NCBI RefSeq assembly: GCF_029892965.1 | Contig: NZ_JARXWN010000012.1 | Coordinates: forward strand, 62,001 to 126,000 | From: Dysgonomonas sp. PF1-14 | Lineage (GTDB): Bacteria > Bacteroidota > Bacteroidia > Bacteroidales > Dysgonomonadaceae | Reading direction: 5' to 3' | DNA: 64,000 bases | Shown here: one piece after another, positions 34,440 to 43,895 of the stretch | Position numbering within the stretch: position 1 is the stretch's first letter | How the letters are laid out: each line of letters opens with the position of its first letter | The notes under the pieces: model-generated | Databases searched by the model: none | Seen by the model: the letters and a program-made list of their open reading frames with translations, nothing else | Told to the model about the DNA's origin: nothing | Position numbers and translations under genes: made by a program

Positions 34440-35369
34440 TTATAAAGTTGTATTAATGCCTAAATATGCCGTGTGACCTTCGCCCGACAAACGGAATCTG
34501 GTTTCAGATTTATTTGTCTGATACCTAACAATGGTGTTGCGATTGAAAGGTATCATCAGGTTTATCAGTTCTTTCAATATTAAATTGTTATTGCATCCCG
34601 ACTCAAACAAGCGCATCTGCTGAAGGCTTACTGGTCCAACATTAACTATTAAGTCGGGCTGGGCATACTCTACATCGTTTCCCAGTACAGAATTAATCCC
34701 CAGTCTCCAATCCTTCAATTTTACACAATTCTGGGTATCCATCTTCATTCTCGATTTTTCACCCTGACGAATACCTATCGGACAATCCAAGATAACAGTC
34801 ATTATCTTAGCCATTAAGTCAAAATCGGCAGAAGTGTGTTCCAAAATCGGGATTATTTTTATAAATAATAGAGCCTGTCCGGTTGTCAGATACTTCAATA
34901 TATTCCAATAATCTTTTAGTATATCGGTCAGGTTACGGTAGAAATGAGCCTTGTCATATTTTTGTTCGTAAGCCTGCGCATCAATAAGCAGTTTATCTAT
35001 AGCAATCTCAAAGGGCTGGAAGAACTTACGTATCGACAATTCTTTTCCTCTTTGTTCTTTTATTTCATGAATGATACTTTCCGTAGAACGGGTTCTTCCA
35101 TAACTTGAGGTTTGATGAAACAGTCCTTCGGGCAGCGAATCGTAAATACTGTGCCTGTTTGTATAGATATACAGGTATTCCATCATGTCGAATTCGGAAT
35201 ATTGATATTTTACTTTATCAATATCTTTAGACACTTCTTTTCTATCTCCCCTATGACGGACAATCAGAAGTTTCTCAGCGTTGCTACCAGACTCAATCAG
35301 TTTGGAAGCCAGCACCTCTGCCCTGAAGTTTGTACCGATAGTATTTATATCTACAAAACTTTTTTTCAT
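34440..35369 (-). CDS. tssG: T6SS baseplate protein TssG
   Basis: A 309-residue protein with the layout of Bacteroidota TssG: an N-terminal half with FRAEVLASKLIESG and SIYDSLPEGLFHQ, a helical central region, and a C-terminal beta part with LRLGINSVLGN-like sequence (KDWRLGINSVLGNDVEYAQP) and GPVSLQQMRLFESG. TssG joins TssE and TssF in the baseplate wedge. The start follows the tssK stop by seven bases. Assignment by motifs and gene order is good. Confidence 0.85.
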   Translation of the reverse strand: MKKSFVDINTIGTNFRAEVLASKLIESGSNAEKLLIVRHRGDRKEVSKDIDKVKYQYSEFDMMEYLYIYTNRHSIYDSLPEGLFHQTSSYGRTRSTESIIHEIKEQRGKELSIRKFFQPFEIAIDKLLIDAQAYEQKYDKAHFYRNLTDILKDYWNILKYLTTGQALLFIKIIPILEHTSADFDLMAKIMTVILDCPIGIRQGEKSRMKMDTQNCVKLKDWRLGINSVLGNDVEYAQPDLIVNVGPVSLQQMRLFESGCNNNLILKELINLMIPFNRNTIVRYQTNKSETRFRLSGEGHTAYLGINTTL

Positions 35370-35376
35370 CTTTACT

Positions 35377-36534
35377 TTAATCTAAAATTGTCCAGCCTCC
35401 GGATTCCTTTTTCTTTGTTTCTTGTTGATAAGAACGTTCAGAGATGACTATATTCTCTTTATGTTGACCAATATATTCTAAGGTACTCAACCTAAGCCAA
35501 AGTTCGGATACCACATGTAAGAATGATTCGATTTGCAACATAACCATACGGATATTATTGTGATCGTAACGGACACTCAATGTATTGGACAGTAACTCTT
35601 CGAATGAACCGGGAGTAATATCGCTCCATTCGTAGAAATACTTCAGTAATTCTTCGCGTTCTATCTTGTTGATGAAATTCAAACTAATAAAGCAAGTATG
35701 TGCCAACGTTGAAAAATAATCGGCTATATCTACAGGAAGTGCATCTCTTCCCGTATTGCGATAACGGAAAAATATAGTGGATATATATCGCATCATGTTC
35801 TCACACATCGAAGCAATGTGGTATGCCAATGGCGAATTCTGTGACCGGTTCCTGATTTTGGCAAGAATCAGGTTTGAAGCACGTTCTATATCATTGAGAA
35901 GTGTACCGAAATTCTCATAATATTTCAATAAATCAGGATGGCTACACATACCTGTACAGGCTGGAATATAGTTAGTGTCAACTTCGTAACGATTTCCATA
36001 TTTACGGATACGGCCAATTATGAGATGGTATTTGCCCAGTTGTTCGTAGTTGGTATGTCCTTGCGGAGTGATGGAAAGCTGGTATTGCTCTCTCACATCA
36101 GGATGTCGGGGTGGAGTTTCCTTTTCATCCGGCATGCCTGTCGGGATTCTCTCAAAGGGATTAATAGAAAGGATTACATCCCAATATTTTGTTTCTGAAC
36201 CAACTTGCCCCTTCTCTTCTTCAAAGGAATGTGTATGTGACAGATATTCGGTATGTACAGGATTGTAAGCTATACGATAACCACCAGCAGTAATGGCATT
36301 GCAACTTCTTAGTTTAATCTCTACTTTACCGGTAATAATCTCACTGATCTCAAATTCGGAAGAGCCTTTCCTCCTGTCGGATGATGGTAACAAACCATAG
36401 TTGAAAGAAGTCAGACGTGTTGCCAGATTATCACTTAAACGTTCTGTAAAGTAATTTTCGGTTTGTTCTAGATGCAGATAACTAACATCCATGCTTTCCT
36501 GCCAGTTTACCAAATTATATTTGTTATCGCTCAT
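35377..36534 (-). CDS. tssK: T6SS baseplate protein TssK
   Basis: A 385-residue protein when started at ATG 36534 (MSDNKYNLVNWQESMDVSY); an in-frame start at 36594 would add 20 residues and is less typical. The start VNWQESMDVSYLHLEQTENYF matches the N-terminal shell domain of TssK, which links the baseplate to the membrane complex. The C-terminal third is helical. It lies between tssN and tssG. In Bacteroidota the membrane partner is TssN, encoded next door. Confidence 0.88.
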   Translation of the reverse strand: MSDNKYNLVNWQESMDVSYLHLEQTENYFTERLSDNLATRLTSFNYGLLPSSDRRKGSSEFEISEIITGKVEIKLRSCNAITAGGYRIAYNPVHTEYLSHTHSFEEEKGQVGSETKYWDVILSINPFERIPTGMPDEKETPPRHPDVREQYQLSITPQGHTNYEQLGKYHLIIGRIRKYGNRYEVDTNYIPACTGMCSHPDLLKYYENFGTLLNDIERASNLILAKIRNRSQNSPLAYHIASMCENMMRYISTIFFRYRNTGRDALPVDIADYFSTLAHTCFISLNFINKIEREELLKYFYEWSDITPGSFEELLSNTLSVRYDHNNIRMVMLQIESFLHVVSELWLRLSTLEYIGQHKENIVISERSYQQETKKKESGGWTILD

Positions 36535-36620
36535 TCGTAAGTTGTTTATTTTTATGATATATTTTTCTGTATAATAATTAATCCACCTTTGCACACAAAA
36601 GAATCAGAAAGTATATGGTT

Positions 36621-37484
36621 TTAATTCATTCCTTCTTGTTGCACTCTTTTTGCAATAATGACATTTTTTTCTTTTATCTTGTTCTTTACAAAAGACAAGC
36701 TTGGGTCGATATACCTTTTACGTCCTAAAATAGAGGTGTTGACATAAAATATCCATCCATGAACTCCCGACTTATCTTTATATACAATCGGGCTTTGTGG
36801 CGATTTTTTGTTATAATCACTGATGAATGTTTTAAACCAAAGGTCGAAGGGTGTTATCTCTGATGATTTCGCTTTGATATTTAACGGTTTTGTATCTTCT
36901 ATTTGTTTAAAGATTTCCAGTTCAACGACGATTATTTTATTCGAATCGAAGTCCCCTTCTGTCATTTCCCCAGCCTCTCCATTATATGACCATGTTCTAT
37001 ATACTTCCAACGGGATATCCAAATATGTTTGATAAGCCTTTAAAAATAAAGATGGAAAAATGAAAGGTAAAAGACATGTACATGCCCATAATCCGTATTG
37101 TAATTCATTACATAAATTGAAAACCAAGGAGAAGAATGCCGCACCAACAAACATTACTACAAAAACAAGCAGGAACTCAATATAATAGGGTTTTTCTTTA
37201 AACCCGTCTATGATCTTAGCTAATATACTCAGATTGAAATAACCTAAAATCAGGAACAATGTCGCCAATCCGATATAGGCATAGGGCATAAACCAATAAT
37301 CGATAAAGCCCAACAAGGCTGGTAATGCCAATATCAGGCAGGACAAGAGGAAGTAAAATATCATTTTCTTATTGCCCATCAGTTGGTTTTTTTTAGCTAT
37401 GAAAACCATAACAATACCTAATACCAATCCAATCAAGGGCATCAGTAAATACAATAATACAAATTTTCCAAAAACAAGTTCCAT
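36621..37484 (-). CDS. tssN: T6SS inner-membrane protein TssN
   Basis: A 287-residue protein with five or six transmembrane helices in the first 150 residues and a soluble cytoplasmic C-terminal domain (about 160-287) containing TWSYNGEAGEMTEGDFDSN-type sequence. This matches TssN, the Bacteroidota-specific inner-membrane subunit that connects the baseplate with the TssNQOPR complex. It is separated from tssQ/O/P/R by the whole effector region, as the locus has been split by the vgrG cassette. Confidence 0.88.
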   Translation of the reverse strand: MELVFGKFVLLYLLMPLIGLVLGIVMVFIAKKNQLMGNKKMIFYFLLSCLILALPALLGFIDYWFMPYAYIGLATLFLILGYFNLSILAKIIDGFKEKPYYIEFLLVFVVMFVGAAFFSLVFNLCNELQYGLWACTCLLPFIFPSLFLKAYQTYLDIPLEVYRTWSYNGEAGEMTEGDFDSNKIIVVELEIFKQIEDTKPLNIKAKSSEITPFDLWFKTFISDYNKKSPQSPIVYKDKSGVHGWIFYVNTSILGRKRYIDPSLSFVKNKIKEKNVIIAKRVQQEGMN

Positions 37485-37510
37485 ATACTCTGCTTTGTAG
37501 CCTCTTGGGT

Positions 37511-39334
37511 TTATAATGTGTCTTCTATAAATATCCGGTAATTATATGTTGCCGGGGATTTCTTTTTTAGGGATTGATGAAAATATTCTTTATCCTTTTC
37601 GTTTAGGTAATCTTTCATGGCGCTCAATGGTTTAAGGTGAATATCTGTTGTTTCAATAAAACCAAATTTTGGATTTTCACTCTTCATAAAACCTTTGCAA
37701 ACCTTGACTTCACTGATAGATTCATTAAATTCTTTCAAGCAAAAATCCAAGATATCGTCATCTGTAATCAATAAGCTGTGTTCAGCCATTGACTTTTGAT
37801 ATAAGTTGTCTTTTTCGGATGCCCGGGGTGCATATTCTCCTCCCATTGTTTGACTTAATGAATAGGCTGTGATAGTATCAGCTGTGGAAAAGAATGTACT
37901 CCCTTGACGTATATGGTTTGCTTGCCGACTACTGGTTGTCCAGTAATCCACAAAATAGACTTCACCTGCTTTATCCGGTAATGGCAGCCATAAATAGTTT
38001 TCTATTTCGTAGCGGTCTTTGGTTTCAGCTAACTTCTTCTTTAATTGCTGAATCAATTTATTAACTTGTTCCTCAATCTTTTTCATATCTGCCTTTACTT
38101 CGTCCTTGTCCTTAAAAAAGGATGATATTTCCCAACTCAATGCTTCTATTATATATGCAAGATATTCTCCTGCATCTCTTCTATTATAACGTTCCACTCC
38201 TCCTCGCCGCAATGAGTAAATACCATAGGTATTATCCGTATCATTGTAAAGTGGTACGTCAAAATATTTCTTTCCGGAAGAATCCGTTACTTTATTTATG
38301 GAAATGAATGAGGTATTGGTTTTGGTATTGAGCGGTATAACAGGCATTGTTGAGTTGAGCTCCATTATTTTTGAAACTAACTCCTTGTTCACAACAGGAA
38401 ATGTGTTAATCGAGGGTTGCAAGGTATTGATGATATCTGATGTCAATCTTTGCGAACCTGTAACTTTTATCCAAATCAAAGATTTGTCTATTCCTGCAAT
38501 ACTATTTTCTGGAAAAGACGATAATAATTCTTTGGGGAAAATTTCTTTTTTATTTTCTATCGAGCAATTACCCGTTATTGAAAAATAACGAATACGATAA
38601 AATTCTTTTATCCGTTGGTTTATTTGAGTTGACAAGTTACATCCTGAAAACAAATCCAAAGTGCCATTTTCATAATACTCTTCTTTGTGAGATAAACCTT
38701 TATTAATTGAGAGTTTTTCTTCTCCAATACTCCATGTTGTATATGAAAGTAGGTTTAGATACTTATTTTTTTCGTAAGTTCCATTTATATCAAAATAGAA
38801 CGATAATCCGGATATATCTTTTATACTCTCATTTAAATCCAATCCCAGCCAGAATGTATTATCGTCCATTTCATGACGTTGACTGCGGATGTATAACGCT
38901 TTGGATAAATCCCGATTTATTGTATAAATTGCTCCTTTATGTGCGAAATACAAGATCTCCCCTTTTCGAATATTGGTATTACATACCGGATAGAATGAAT
39001 AATGACGGTTGTGATTTTTACTGAAATGCTGAAATCCGCTTTCAGTTGTTATTTCTGTTATGTTATCTTGGGTAACAGCATGTAATATACAATGAGAGGG
39101 TTGTGCAATCGTATCAATTGAAGGGACAAGGATAGATGACAATTTTTCCAATATCCGATCTTCTATATTCTCTATTTCCCCGGCTATTTTGTATATTTCT
39201 TCCGACAACGATTCTAACAACAGGTTGATTATCGGATCCAGCAATTCTGTATGACTGACGCCAAATAAATTTGCTGTGATTCTTCGCATTCTGCTTAGTA
39301 TCTCGTGCTTACTATGTCCGTTATCTCTTATCAT
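37511..39334 (-). CDS. tssF: T6SS baseplate protein TssF
   Basis: A 607-residue soluble protein with the TssF features of Bacteroidota: helical N-terminus (IINLLLESLSEEIYKIAGEI), PSHCIL near residue 82, GEVYFVDYWTTSSRQANHIRQG around 445-470 and the C-terminal KKSPATYNYRIF. It overlaps none of its neighbours; four bases separate it from tssE, with which it forms the wedge. A second, diverged copy is encoded at 16198-17970. Confidence 0.85.
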   Translation of the reverse strand: MIRDNGHSKHEILSRMRRITANLFGVSHTELLDPIINLLLESLSEEIYKIAGEIENIEDRILEKLSSILVPSIDTIAQPSHCILHAVTQDNITEITTESGFQHFSKNHNRHYSFYPVCNTNIRKGEILYFAHKGAIYTINRDLSKALYIRSQRHEMDDNTFWLGLDLNESIKDISGLSFYFDINGTYEKNKYLNLLSYTTWSIGEEKLSINKGLSHKEEYYENGTLDLFSGCNLSTQINQRIKEFYRIRYFSITGNCSIENKKEIFPKELLSSFPENSIAGIDKSLIWIKVTGSQRLTSDIINTLQPSINTFPVVNKELVSKIMELNSTMPVIPLNTKTNTSFISINKVTDSSGKKYFDVPLYNDTDNTYGIYSLRRGGVERYNRRDAGEYLAYIIEALSWEISSFFKDKDEVKADMKKIEEQVNKLIQQLKKKLAETKDRYEIENYLWLPLPDKAGEVYFVDYWTTSSRQANHIRQGSTFFSTADTITAYSLSQTMGGEYAPRASEKDNLYQKSMAEHSLLITDDDILDFCLKEFNESISEVKVCKGFMKSENPKFGFIETTDIHLKPLSAMKDYLNEKDKEYFHQSLKKKSPATYNYRIFIEDTL

Positions 39335-39338
39335 TCTT

Positions 39339-39779
39339 TTATTCGGTTGCTAAAGGGCCTAAATATAATTTGTATTTATAGCCACAAGATTGCCTTGTTG
39401 AAACAAGCTGTGCTTTTATCTGAACAATAACTCTTTTCTTTATAGCTGTGGTATTCGCCACACGGTCTTCCCTTGTAATTTCTGTTATATGTATAGAGAC
39501 TACAACATCCTTTATCCGTTGTTCAAATTGTTCTACAGCATCTTTGATATGAGCAGTAAAATCCTCTTCCCATTTTTTACGGGAAACAACCTTCTCAAAG
39601 TCCATATCCCAGATACGGCAACCAAAATTCTTGTTAAATTTATGCTCCCCGGGACAAGTAGTCAGTATCAGTTCTATATGTTGATCTATGGACTCGATTT
39701 CACTACATGTGGATATTTCTCCATCTCCATTCAGGATAGATTCCAAGTCTAATGGTAATTTATAGTATTGAAGTTCCAT
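39339..39779 (-). CDS. tssE: T6SS baseplate protein TssE (gp25-like)
   Basis: A 146-residue protein of the gp25/TssE family. The characteristic pattern (an early I.LIL.T.PGE segment, NFGCRIWDMDFE, then a long helix ending in ...VVSIHI and a beta-hairpin) is clear. gp25-like proteins form the sheath-initiating part of the baseplate. Gene order (Hcp-like, unknown, tssE, tssF) matches Bacteroidota loci. Confidence 0.9.
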   Translation of the reverse strand: MELQYYKLPLDLESILNGDGEISTCSEIESIDQHIELILTTCPGEHKFNKNFGCRIWDMDFEKVVSRKKWEEDFTAHIKDAVEQFEQRIKDVVVSIHITEITREDRVANTTAIKKRVIVQIKAQLVSTRQSCGYKYKLYLGPLATE

Positions 39780-39795
39780 AAAAATCGTTTTCTTT

Positions 39796-40239
39796 TTAAT
39801 ATTTTCTTTGTACTGAGTTTAACGGACTGGCATCAAATGTTGCTTTTCTTGATTTGCGTCCAAAAACAGATTTCCGTTTTCTTGATAAGCTTCCGCTTAC
39901 TATCGCATCTTTTATATCTGCAACATTATGTATACTTTCCAGTTTCAATACATATGTTTTTTCTTTATAATTCAGGGTTGTACGGCATACCGATATAACC
40001 ATTATATACGTTCCCTGATTATTATTGTTTCTTTCTAACAGATACAGGTCCAATAGGTAAAGGCCAATACCCAATTGTTTTTTTGCATAAAATTGATTCT
40101 GATATTTATCTATCGACTTTTTTAAATATAATGGGTTGTTGTTGATAGATACATATCCCCAATTACCGACCTTGCCACTCTTGAATAATCCAAGTTTCAG
40201 CATCAGGTAAAATTCTTGTATGGTATAATGATCTTTCAT
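39796..40239 (-). CDS. T6SS-linked protein of unknown function (147 aa)
   Basis: A basic protein starting at ATG 40239 (MKDHYTIQEFYLMLKLGLF); an upstream in-frame GTG start within the Hcp-like gene is less likely. It has a helical start, a beta-rich middle (GIGLYLLDLYLLERNNN, YIMVISVCRTTLNYKEKTYVL) and a disordered, very basic tail rich in Lys, Arg and Ser. No signal peptide. It lies between an Hcp-like gene and tssE, where baseplate-linked accessories occur (for example gp53-like LysM proteins), but no such motif is visible. Function unknown. Confidence 0.55.
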   Translation of the reverse strand: MKDHYTIQEFYLMLKLGLFKSGKVGNWGYVSINNNPLYLKKSIDKYQNQFYAKKQLGIGLYLLDLYLLERNNNNQGTYIMVISVCRTTLNYKEKTYVLKLESIHNVADIKDAIVSGSLSRKRKSVFGRKSRKATFDASPLNSVQRKY

Positions 40240-40241
40240 GC

Positions 40242-40688
40242 CTACTTCCACCTGTTTTCAAATTCTTCATTGCCAACTCTCAGATAACGGGGCGATATGA
40301 CCAATGTCGTCAAAACTCCTGCTCCCTGTGGATTCAGCATTTTCTGATAATCGACACAGTAAGCATCTTTAAACTGAATTTGCAATAAAGCACCTTCCCT
40401 GATCATTCCATCGTTCATAAAGAAGCGAAACTCCCCATCCCGTTTACTGAAAGAATCCATCATCCAGTTATTGATATTATCATCCGGCACATCACTTATT
40501 GTTATTGTTAATTTGCCGCCATATACAGGGCTGTTCGGGTTTCCTTTATAATCTACATCCTGCTTGAACTCCATATCAAATTCTTCAAGGACATATTTCT
40601 TGCCTTTGAAGAAGAGATGGACAACCAGAGAGGGTTCCTTTTTTCCAAAGAACAAGCGTCCGCTGCGTATTTTATCAAAGAATCCCAT
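40242..40688 (-). CDS. Third Hcp/TssD-like protein
   Basis: A 148-residue protein of the Bacteroidota Hcp (TssD) type. After a 35-residue extension it shows the family pattern: DMEFKQDVDYKGNPNSPVYGGKL, DDNINNWMMDSF, GALLQIQFKDAYCVDY and final LRVGNEEFENRW. It differs from the main Hcp (43222-43617) by the N-terminal extension and a longer loop. It may be a specialised tube segment, a tube initiator or a cargo-binding variant. Confidence 0.75.
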   Translation of the reverse strand: MGFFDKIRSGRLFFGKKEPSLVVHLFFKGKKYVLEEFDMEFKQDVDYKGNPNSPVYGGKLTITISDVPDDNINNWMMDSFSKRDGEFRFFMNDGMIREGALLQIQFKDAYCVDYQKMLNPQGAGVLTTLVISPRYLRVGNEEFENRWK

Positions 40689-40691
40689 TGG

Positions 40692-41105
40692 CTATCGTTT
40701 GTTGATATATTCCTCTTCTCCTATTGTTAACTTTTGAACGTTAATTGTCAGAAGTAAAACAATATTTGTTGTATCTCCCGGTTCATAATGCAGTCGAAAG
40801 TTTACTGGACGACCCTCTTCAAAGTATATCCTTTCTAAAGACTCGGAAAAAGCATCATTTATAGTTATTTCTCCGTTATATTTTCTGGATACATCCAGCA
40901 CCCATATCATTATGTTGTCATTGGGTAACATGGGTAAGGCTACAATTATTTCACCACCGGCAACATCTCCATCCACCTGACCATTTTTGTTGGTACTCTT
41001 TTTTAATGAGTATTCACAGTGCGTCAACTCATAACTTTCGTGATACAGGTTCTGAATGTTTTCTTTTTTAGGGCTTCTTAATTTTAGTATCGCCTTTCCG
41101 TCCAT
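40692..41105 (-). CDS. Second Hcp/TssD-like protein
   Basis: A 137-residue Hcp-like protein with the family core: HCEYSLKKSTNKNGQVDGDVAGGEI, DNIMIWVLDVSRKYNGEI, VNFRLHYEPGD and LTIGEEEYINKR at the end. It is more divergent than the third copy. Three bases separate the two genes, so they are cotranscribed and may form a defined hetero-oligomer. Role inferred from family only. Confidence 0.72.
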   Translation of the reverse strand: MDGKAILKLRSPKKENIQNLYHESYELTHCEYSLKKSTNKNGQVDGDVAGGEIIVALPMLPNDNIMIWVLDVSRKYNGEITINDAFSESLERIYFEEGRPVNFRLHYEPGDTTNIVLLLTINVQKLTIGEEEYINKR

Positions 41106-41183
41106 GCTCTGTTTTTTTAAGTATCCGGGGTTAGCTCTACAAGCGATTGCCCGGATACTCTTCCATTCAACTTTATGCTTAGT

Positions 41184-42551
41184 TTATTGTTGCTCAATAT
41201 CCGTATTCCAGGTATTTTCTTCTTCACCCTTCGTTCCGTCAAGTTTAATAACAAAACTTTTGGCAGGAAAGAATGGTGTCAAATGTATATCCAGATAGAT
41301 ACGGTCTTTCTGATTCGGGTCACGCTCGAAACGTACAATCTTGAATTTTTCGATTAAACGATCCGGGCCTTGCACTCCATCAAGAAATTTAATGATTTGT
41401 GAACGAAGGTCACGTTCGGTCTTGCCGCTCCAATTTTCAAAAGCACGGCGGTTTAAGAAATCGAACAATACCTTTGTAATATAATCAAATACCCCCACAA
41501 CCGAATAGGTTTGAAGACCAAGATTATCGCCTGTAAAGAGGGTTTTGCCAGAAAAGGCCATGACACTTCCGTATTCATGCACCATTGGTATTAAACCTAA
41601 TTTCTCGAGCTGGGATATTTCACTTTTCTTTAAAGAGAAAACAACGCTATCGACCTCCCTGATAACCCCATGTTTTTTTCCTGCCGAAATTTGGGCGATA
41701 TTCGAACTATATACCTTTCCGGCTAAAGCAGCAGCAGGAGATACGTGCATGTCATTCTTTTCTCCTATTTCTGCATATTTGCCACGTCCCATCAGCCAGT
41801 TGCACGACATCCGGATTTTCGATTTGTGGATCTCAGCACTAGCCAAACCTGATGATGAAAATTCATCAATCACATCATCAGGGCTTTCCAAATCCCTGAA
41901 ATCGGTAAAAAAGCCTACTTTATTTTCATTAGCTATATTTCCCCATTTATCGACAACAGAAGTCTTTTTCAGCCAACCGGGTATTACCAGATATGAATAG
42001 TTATTACGTAAGTCAAGACGGTCGAAGTTCTGCTTTAGTTCGGCGGAAACATGATCGATGAAACGCGAGTTATCCAAATCTGTAATCTGATCTCGTGATG
42101 CGTTAACAACCGATATATTCGTTAATTTATCCGATTCGGTATTTTTGTAGAACAGCATCACATTGCGGTAAGATTGTTCCAGACTGAAAACAGTATCTAC
42201 TGCGGCCAACTGGTTCTTCGAAAGAAGAGACGATGCACTTGTGGCTTTTTCTTCAGCTTTCGCCAACATTTCCGATATCGAATTTGTCGATTCCAGTAAT
42301 TCTAACCAAAGATCTAATTCGTTCGTTAAATTTTGTCTTGCTCCTTTTTTCTCTTCATCATTAAGGAACATCGTTTTACGGGCAACCTTATCAGGGTTCA
42401 TTGCTGCTATACCGCTCACAATAGATTCAAGAAAGCCGAATCCTCCAAAACGGATTAAATTATTAATTGCCTCTTTTGCTGAAGGTGCAGAGGATTTACT
42501 TTTTCCTTGTTTGACTTCAGGTGCAACTGCTGTATCTTTTTCTTCTGCCAT
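41184..42551 (-). CDS. tssC: T6SS sheath large subunit TssC
   Basis: About 455 residues from ATG 42551 (MAEEKDTAV), just after the tssB stop. It has the TssC (VipB) features: an N-terminal disordered arm, FDRLDLRNNYSYLVIPGW, DFRDLESPDDVIDEF, LARMS-like RMSCNWLMGRGKY, and the C-terminal handshake region RVRFERDPNQKDRIYLDIHL-like (FKIVRFERDPNQ). TssC and TssB assemble into the contractile sheath. In-frame start at 42596 would overlap tssB and is not preferred. Confidence 0.93.
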   Translation of the reverse strand: MAEEKDTAVAPEVKQGKSKSSAPSAKEAINNLIRFGGFGFLESIVSGIAAMNPDKVARKTMFLNDEEKKGARQNLTNELDLWLELLESTNSISEMLAKAEEKATSASSLLSKNQLAAVDTVFSLEQSYRNVMLFYKNTESDKLTNISVVNASRDQITDLDNSRFIDHVSAELKQNFDRLDLRNNYSYLVIPGWLKKTSVVDKWGNIANENKVGFFTDFRDLESPDDVIDEFSSSGLASAEIHKSKIRMSCNWLMGRGKYAEIGEKNDMHVSPAAALAGKVYSSNIAQISAGKKHGVIREVDSVVFSLKKSEISQLEKLGLIPMVHEYGSVMAFSGKTLFTGDNLGLQTYSVVGVFDYITKVLFDFLNRRAFENWSGKTERDLRSQIIKFLDGVQGPDRLIEKFKIVRFERDPNQKDRIYLDIHLTPFFPAKSFVIKLDGTKGEEENTWNTDIEQQ

Positions 42552-42570
42552 ATTAATATCCTTTATTTTA

Positions 42571-43026
42571 TTATTCTTCCTTTCCTGCTGCTTCAAGTTC
42601 GGCTTTTACACCACGCAAAGCTTCAATAATATCTTGTCTTGATTTTGGATCTTGTAAAGCTCGTTGAAGTATTTTATTGGAGCGCAATTGTTTCTGCATA
42701 CTCTTCCAGAATTTATCTTCCCCATCCAATTGGTTTAGAAAAGAACTTTGTTCCGTCATATTCTTTACAGAGAAGTCTCCGACACTATTGAAATACAAAG
42801 TTTCGTTTATGGGTTGACCTTCTCCATTTTCAAATTCAATATCTACTTGTGGCTTATAATGGGCAAACACACTATCTATCGATGTTAATCCGGTTACAAC
42901 TTCCGGACTGACAGGCTCTTCTGACGTCAATTGTTCTATAATAAGAGTTCTGTTTTCGGGAATCGCAGCGATAGATTCAGATGCGTCTACCGGAACTTCA
43001 TTGCCTCCTATTCCGTATTCTATCAT
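42571..43026 (-). CDS. tssB: T6SS sheath small subunit TssB
   Basis: A 151-residue TssB (VipA). The conserved strand pair FAHYKPQVDIEFENGEG and LYFNSVGDFSVKNMTEQ is followed by the helix NKILQRALQDPKSRQDIIEALRG (read in parts). It precedes tssC and follows the main hcp gene. The 195 bases to tssD hold no gene I can support and may contain a separate promoter. Confidence 0.9.
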   Translation of the reverse strand: MIEYGIGGNEVPVDASESIAAIPENRTLIIEQLTSEEPVSPEVVTGLTSIDSVFAHYKPQVDIEFENGEGQPINETLYFNSVGDFSVKNMTEQSSFLNQLDGEDKFWKSMQKQLRSNKILQRALQDPKSRQDIIEALRGVKAELEAAGKEE

Positions 43027-43221
43027 ACTTATATATTTTATATAGATTAAAAATGATTATCTTTGTTCTGTTGCCATAAGAATGAATACAAAAAAGGCTT
43101 TTGATGTTATCAAAACACCAATTTTTATTCTTACTGGAAACCACTAAAGAGAACGGAATGGCGGAGGGATAACTCAAATCTTGCGAGGAACTGAAAGATC
43201 CACTCCGCATCCGTTTCTGTT

Positions 43222-43617
43222 TTAATTACCGGCCGGCCAATTTTGTTCGAATTGAGCTCCTCCGATTTTCAATACTTGTGCTGATACTACAAATGTTAAT
43301 GTCATAGGTTTATTACCTATTACATCAATATTTTCATCGAATTCGATGATGTATCCGTTTTCCCACGAAAGCTCTTTCATCTTAGCTTCTTCGTCACCTT
43401 TCTTGAAGACGATACTTCCCGAAATGGGTTTGAACTGCGTGGTCATCGCTTCAAGAATAGATGTGTCATCTGTTGATTCCACATGTACTCTTACTTTACC
43501 TCCATAGATGTTTGAAGATGGGCGTCCTTTTGAATCAACATCTCTTTTTAGTGAATAATCACAATCAAGAACGTCAAACTCTTTTCCGCCAAGGGATAAT
43601 GTTGCTCTAAAAGCCAT
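43222..43617 (-). CDS. tssD: T6SS tube protein Hcp (TssD)
   Basis: A 131-residue Hcp with the Bacteroidota TssD pattern: MAFRATLSLGGKEFDVLDCDYSLKRDVDSKGRPSSNIYGGK (in parts), EAMTTQFKPISGSIVFKKGDEE, LSWENGYIIEFDE and a C-terminal LKIGGAQFEQNW. It is the most canonical of three copies in the locus and the first gene of the T6SS operon. The region upstream to 43713 contains the start of the divergent outer-membrane gene transcript, so both share a control region. Confidence 0.93.
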   Translation of the reverse strand: MAFRATLSLGGKEFDVLDCDYSLKRDVDSKGRPSSNIYGGKVRVHVESTDDTSILEAMTTQFKPISGSIVFKKGDEEAKMKELSWENGYIIEFDENIDVIGNKPMTLTFVVSAQVLKIGGAQFEQNWPAGN

Positions 43618-43895
43618 AAGAATAAATTTAAATTGTTAGTAAATACAGACAGATGTGTCCGCGTTAAAATTGAAATTATATTAGTTTTGTATTATTTGTT
43701 AAATATGTTTCCTTGGTTTACTCCTCAACATGGCACAATTCTGTCACCATGTGGCACAAATATAACAAAATATTTATACAGTACAAGCAGTCAGTTGTAA
43801 AAATGTTAATTATTTTTCATAAAGGTTTATTTTACAATAATTTGGTAATGTTAATCATTTATTCTTTTTTTGTGAAAAATTTTATCCATTTGAAC

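Noticed and set aside
43713-43895. Longer start for the outer-membrane barrel gene.
   Set aside because: The 61 extra residues have no domain and precede a clear signal peptide starting at 43896.
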